A stretch of 14,591 nucleotides of DNA. Origin: Clostridiales bacterium UBA3705. Lineage in GTDB: Bacteria > Bacillota_A > Clostridia > Oscillospirales > Oscillospiraceae. The stretch covers positions 1-14,591 of the forward strand of contig DFIE01000076.1 of NCBI GenBank assembly GCA_002372735.1, in the 5' to 3' direction. A model generated the notes under the pieces. It worked only from the letters and a program-made list of their open reading frames with translations, had not been told where the DNA came from and ran no database searches. Positions 13,650 through 14,591 of this stretch are shown in pieces (position 1 is the stretch's first letter; the number at the start of each line of letters is the position of its first letter). The position numbers were made by a program, and so were the translations under genes.

Positions 13650-14591
13650 ATGGGTATTGTAGTCATCGGCGCCGTCTTTGTGGATATCAAGGGATTTCCC
13701 GACGACAAGTACATCCCCCGGGGCAGAAACGTGGGGCACATTGAGCAGGTCCACGGCGGCGTGAGCCGGAACGTGGCGGAGGACATCGCCAACGTGGAGC
13801 TCCGGCCCACCTACGTCAGCCTGGTGGATACCACCAGCGCCGGCGGAGACGTACTGCGCAAGCTCCGCAGTCACAAGGTAAACACCGATTACATCCGCAC
13901 CGTGCCCGGCGGCATGGGCACCTGGCTTGCGATATTTGACCACTCCGGCGACGTGGTGGGCTCCATCTCCCAGCGGCCGGACATGAAGCCCCTGCTGCAG
14001 GTCCTCGACGAGATGGGCGACGAGATCTTTGCCAACGCCGACAGCATCGTCATTGAGATCTGCCTGGAGAAAGAAATTGTAAAAAAGGCCTTCCGGCTGG
14101 CCAAAAAGTACGGCAAGCCCATCTATACCGTGGTGGCCAATATGTCCATCGCAGTACAGCGCCGGGACTTTTTGCAGGACACCGCCTGCTTTATCTGCAA
14201 CCTGCAGGAGGCGGGCATCCTCTTCTCTGACGACTATTCCGACAGGTCCATCGAGGAGCTGGAGGACATCCTCTCCGAAAAGGTCCGCCGGGCCCGGATT
14301 CCCAGCATGATCATCACCCTGGGAGACAAGGGCGCGGTGTACGCCGATATGTTCGGCTACAAGGGCTACTGCCCCGCCAGAAACGTCATTGTGCGGGATA
14401 CCACCGGCGCCGGCGACGCCTTCTGTGCCGGCGTGGCCATCGGCCTGACCTACGGCAAGACCCTGGCCGAGGCCTGCGAGATCGGCTCTTACCTGGCCGC
14501 ATCGGTCATCATGACCTCCGAAAACGTCTGCCCCCGGTTCCTGCCCAGAGAGCTGGGGCTGGAGATCGACGTGCCCGACGAGGACGAGGAC
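13650..14591 (+). CDS. PfkB-family carbohydrate kinase, 3' end off window
   Basis: 314 codons visible with no stop before the right edge. Ribokinase fold: N-terminal strand GIVVIGAVFVDIKGFP, the substrate-side glycine pair in HGGVSRNVAEDIA (about 35-47), and the C-terminal PfkB signature DTTGAGDAFCAG, with the anion-hole glycines and catalytic base Asp256. A typical member has 300-330 residues, so only the extreme C-terminus should be missing. The enzyme phosphorylates a sugar or nucleoside with ATP in the cytosol. The substrate cannot be read from the motifs and no sugar transporter is in view. The start is supported by GGAGG nine bases upstream and a well-placed promoter. Codon use is like the neighbours. 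Confidence 0.94.
   Translation, partial: MGIVVIGAVFVDIKGFPDDKYIPRGRNVGHIEQVHGGVSRNVAEDIANVELRPTYVSLVDTTSAGGDVLRKLRSHKVNTDYIRTVPGGMGTWLAIFDHSGDVVGSISQRPDMKPLLQVLDEMGDEIFANADSIVIEICLEKEIVKKAFRLAKKYGKPIYTVVANMSIAVQRRDFLQDTACFICNLQEAGILFSDDYSDRSIEELEDILSEKVRRARIPSMIITLGDKGAVYADMFGYKGYCPARNVIVRDTTGAGDAFCAGVAIGLTYGKTLAEACEIGSYLAASVIMTSENVCPRFLPRELGLEIDVPDEDED

Noticed and set aside
13338..13943. 201-residue minus-strand ORF
   Set aside because: It runs through the divergent promoter region, antisense to the PfkB kinase, and in another frame from the four-Cys mini-protein; no motif supports it.
1..14591. CRISPR array, insertion sequence, tRNA/rRNA or prophage remnants
   Set aside because: No regularly spaced repeats, transposase motifs, tRNA-like folds or phage genes seen on either strand.

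Overview
The window is high-GC, gene-dense bacterial DNA with strong SD sequences (AAGGAGG type) and sigma-A-like promoters. A class B sortase, an LCP protein, a secreted lactocepin-like subtilase with dockerin and cohesin-like modules, a DUF6472-type four-cysteine mini-protein and MtaB all point to a Gram-positive Clostridia member. High-GC Oscillospiraceae (the Flavonifractor/Lawsonibacter/Oscillibacter neighbourhood) is my best guess. The taxonomy is inferred from gene content; no rRNA is present.

Layout, left to right. (1) Positions 1-6098, minus strand: the N-terminal 2032 residues of a giant secreted S8 subtilase whose 3' end lies beyond the left edge. A full-length plus-strand ORF over the same bases is only its antisense shadow. 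(2) Positions 6099-6342: an AT-rich spacer with the protease promoter and RBS and a strong hairpin terminator. (3) Positions 6343-11103, minus strand: a tight five-gene cell-envelope operon, read sortase B, LCP transferase, MscS channel, HxxxDG acyltransferase, zinc-ribbon membrane protein (DUF6320-like). It is driven by a consensus promoter (TTGACA-17-TATAAT) at 11150-11178 and ends at the hairpin at 6290-6317. (4) Positions 11175-11621, minus strand: a 148-residue membrane protein with its own promoter; its stop codon lies inside the operon's -35 box. (5) Positions 11767-13536, minus strand: a four-Cys mini-protein (58 aa), mtaB and a 74-residue helical protein, probably one transcript ending at a hairpin at 11723-11754. 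(6) Positions 13537-13649: a divergent promoter region. (7) From 13650 to the right edge, plus strand: a PfkB-family sugar kinase, open at the edge.

How the parts fit: sortase and LCP both attach material to the peptidoglycan (proteins and anionic polymers respectively). MscS, the acyltransferase and the zinc-ribbon membrane protein are co-transcribed with them, which suggests an envelope-modification unit. The neighbouring protease is exported and carries adhesion-type modules: a dockerin nested inside an Fn3-like domain, a Big_2 domain, a cohesin-like domain and a CBM26-like starch-binding module. It is probably a surface or extracellular enzyme of a gut bacterium. No tRNA, rRNA, CRISPR array, insertion sequence or prophage gene was seen.
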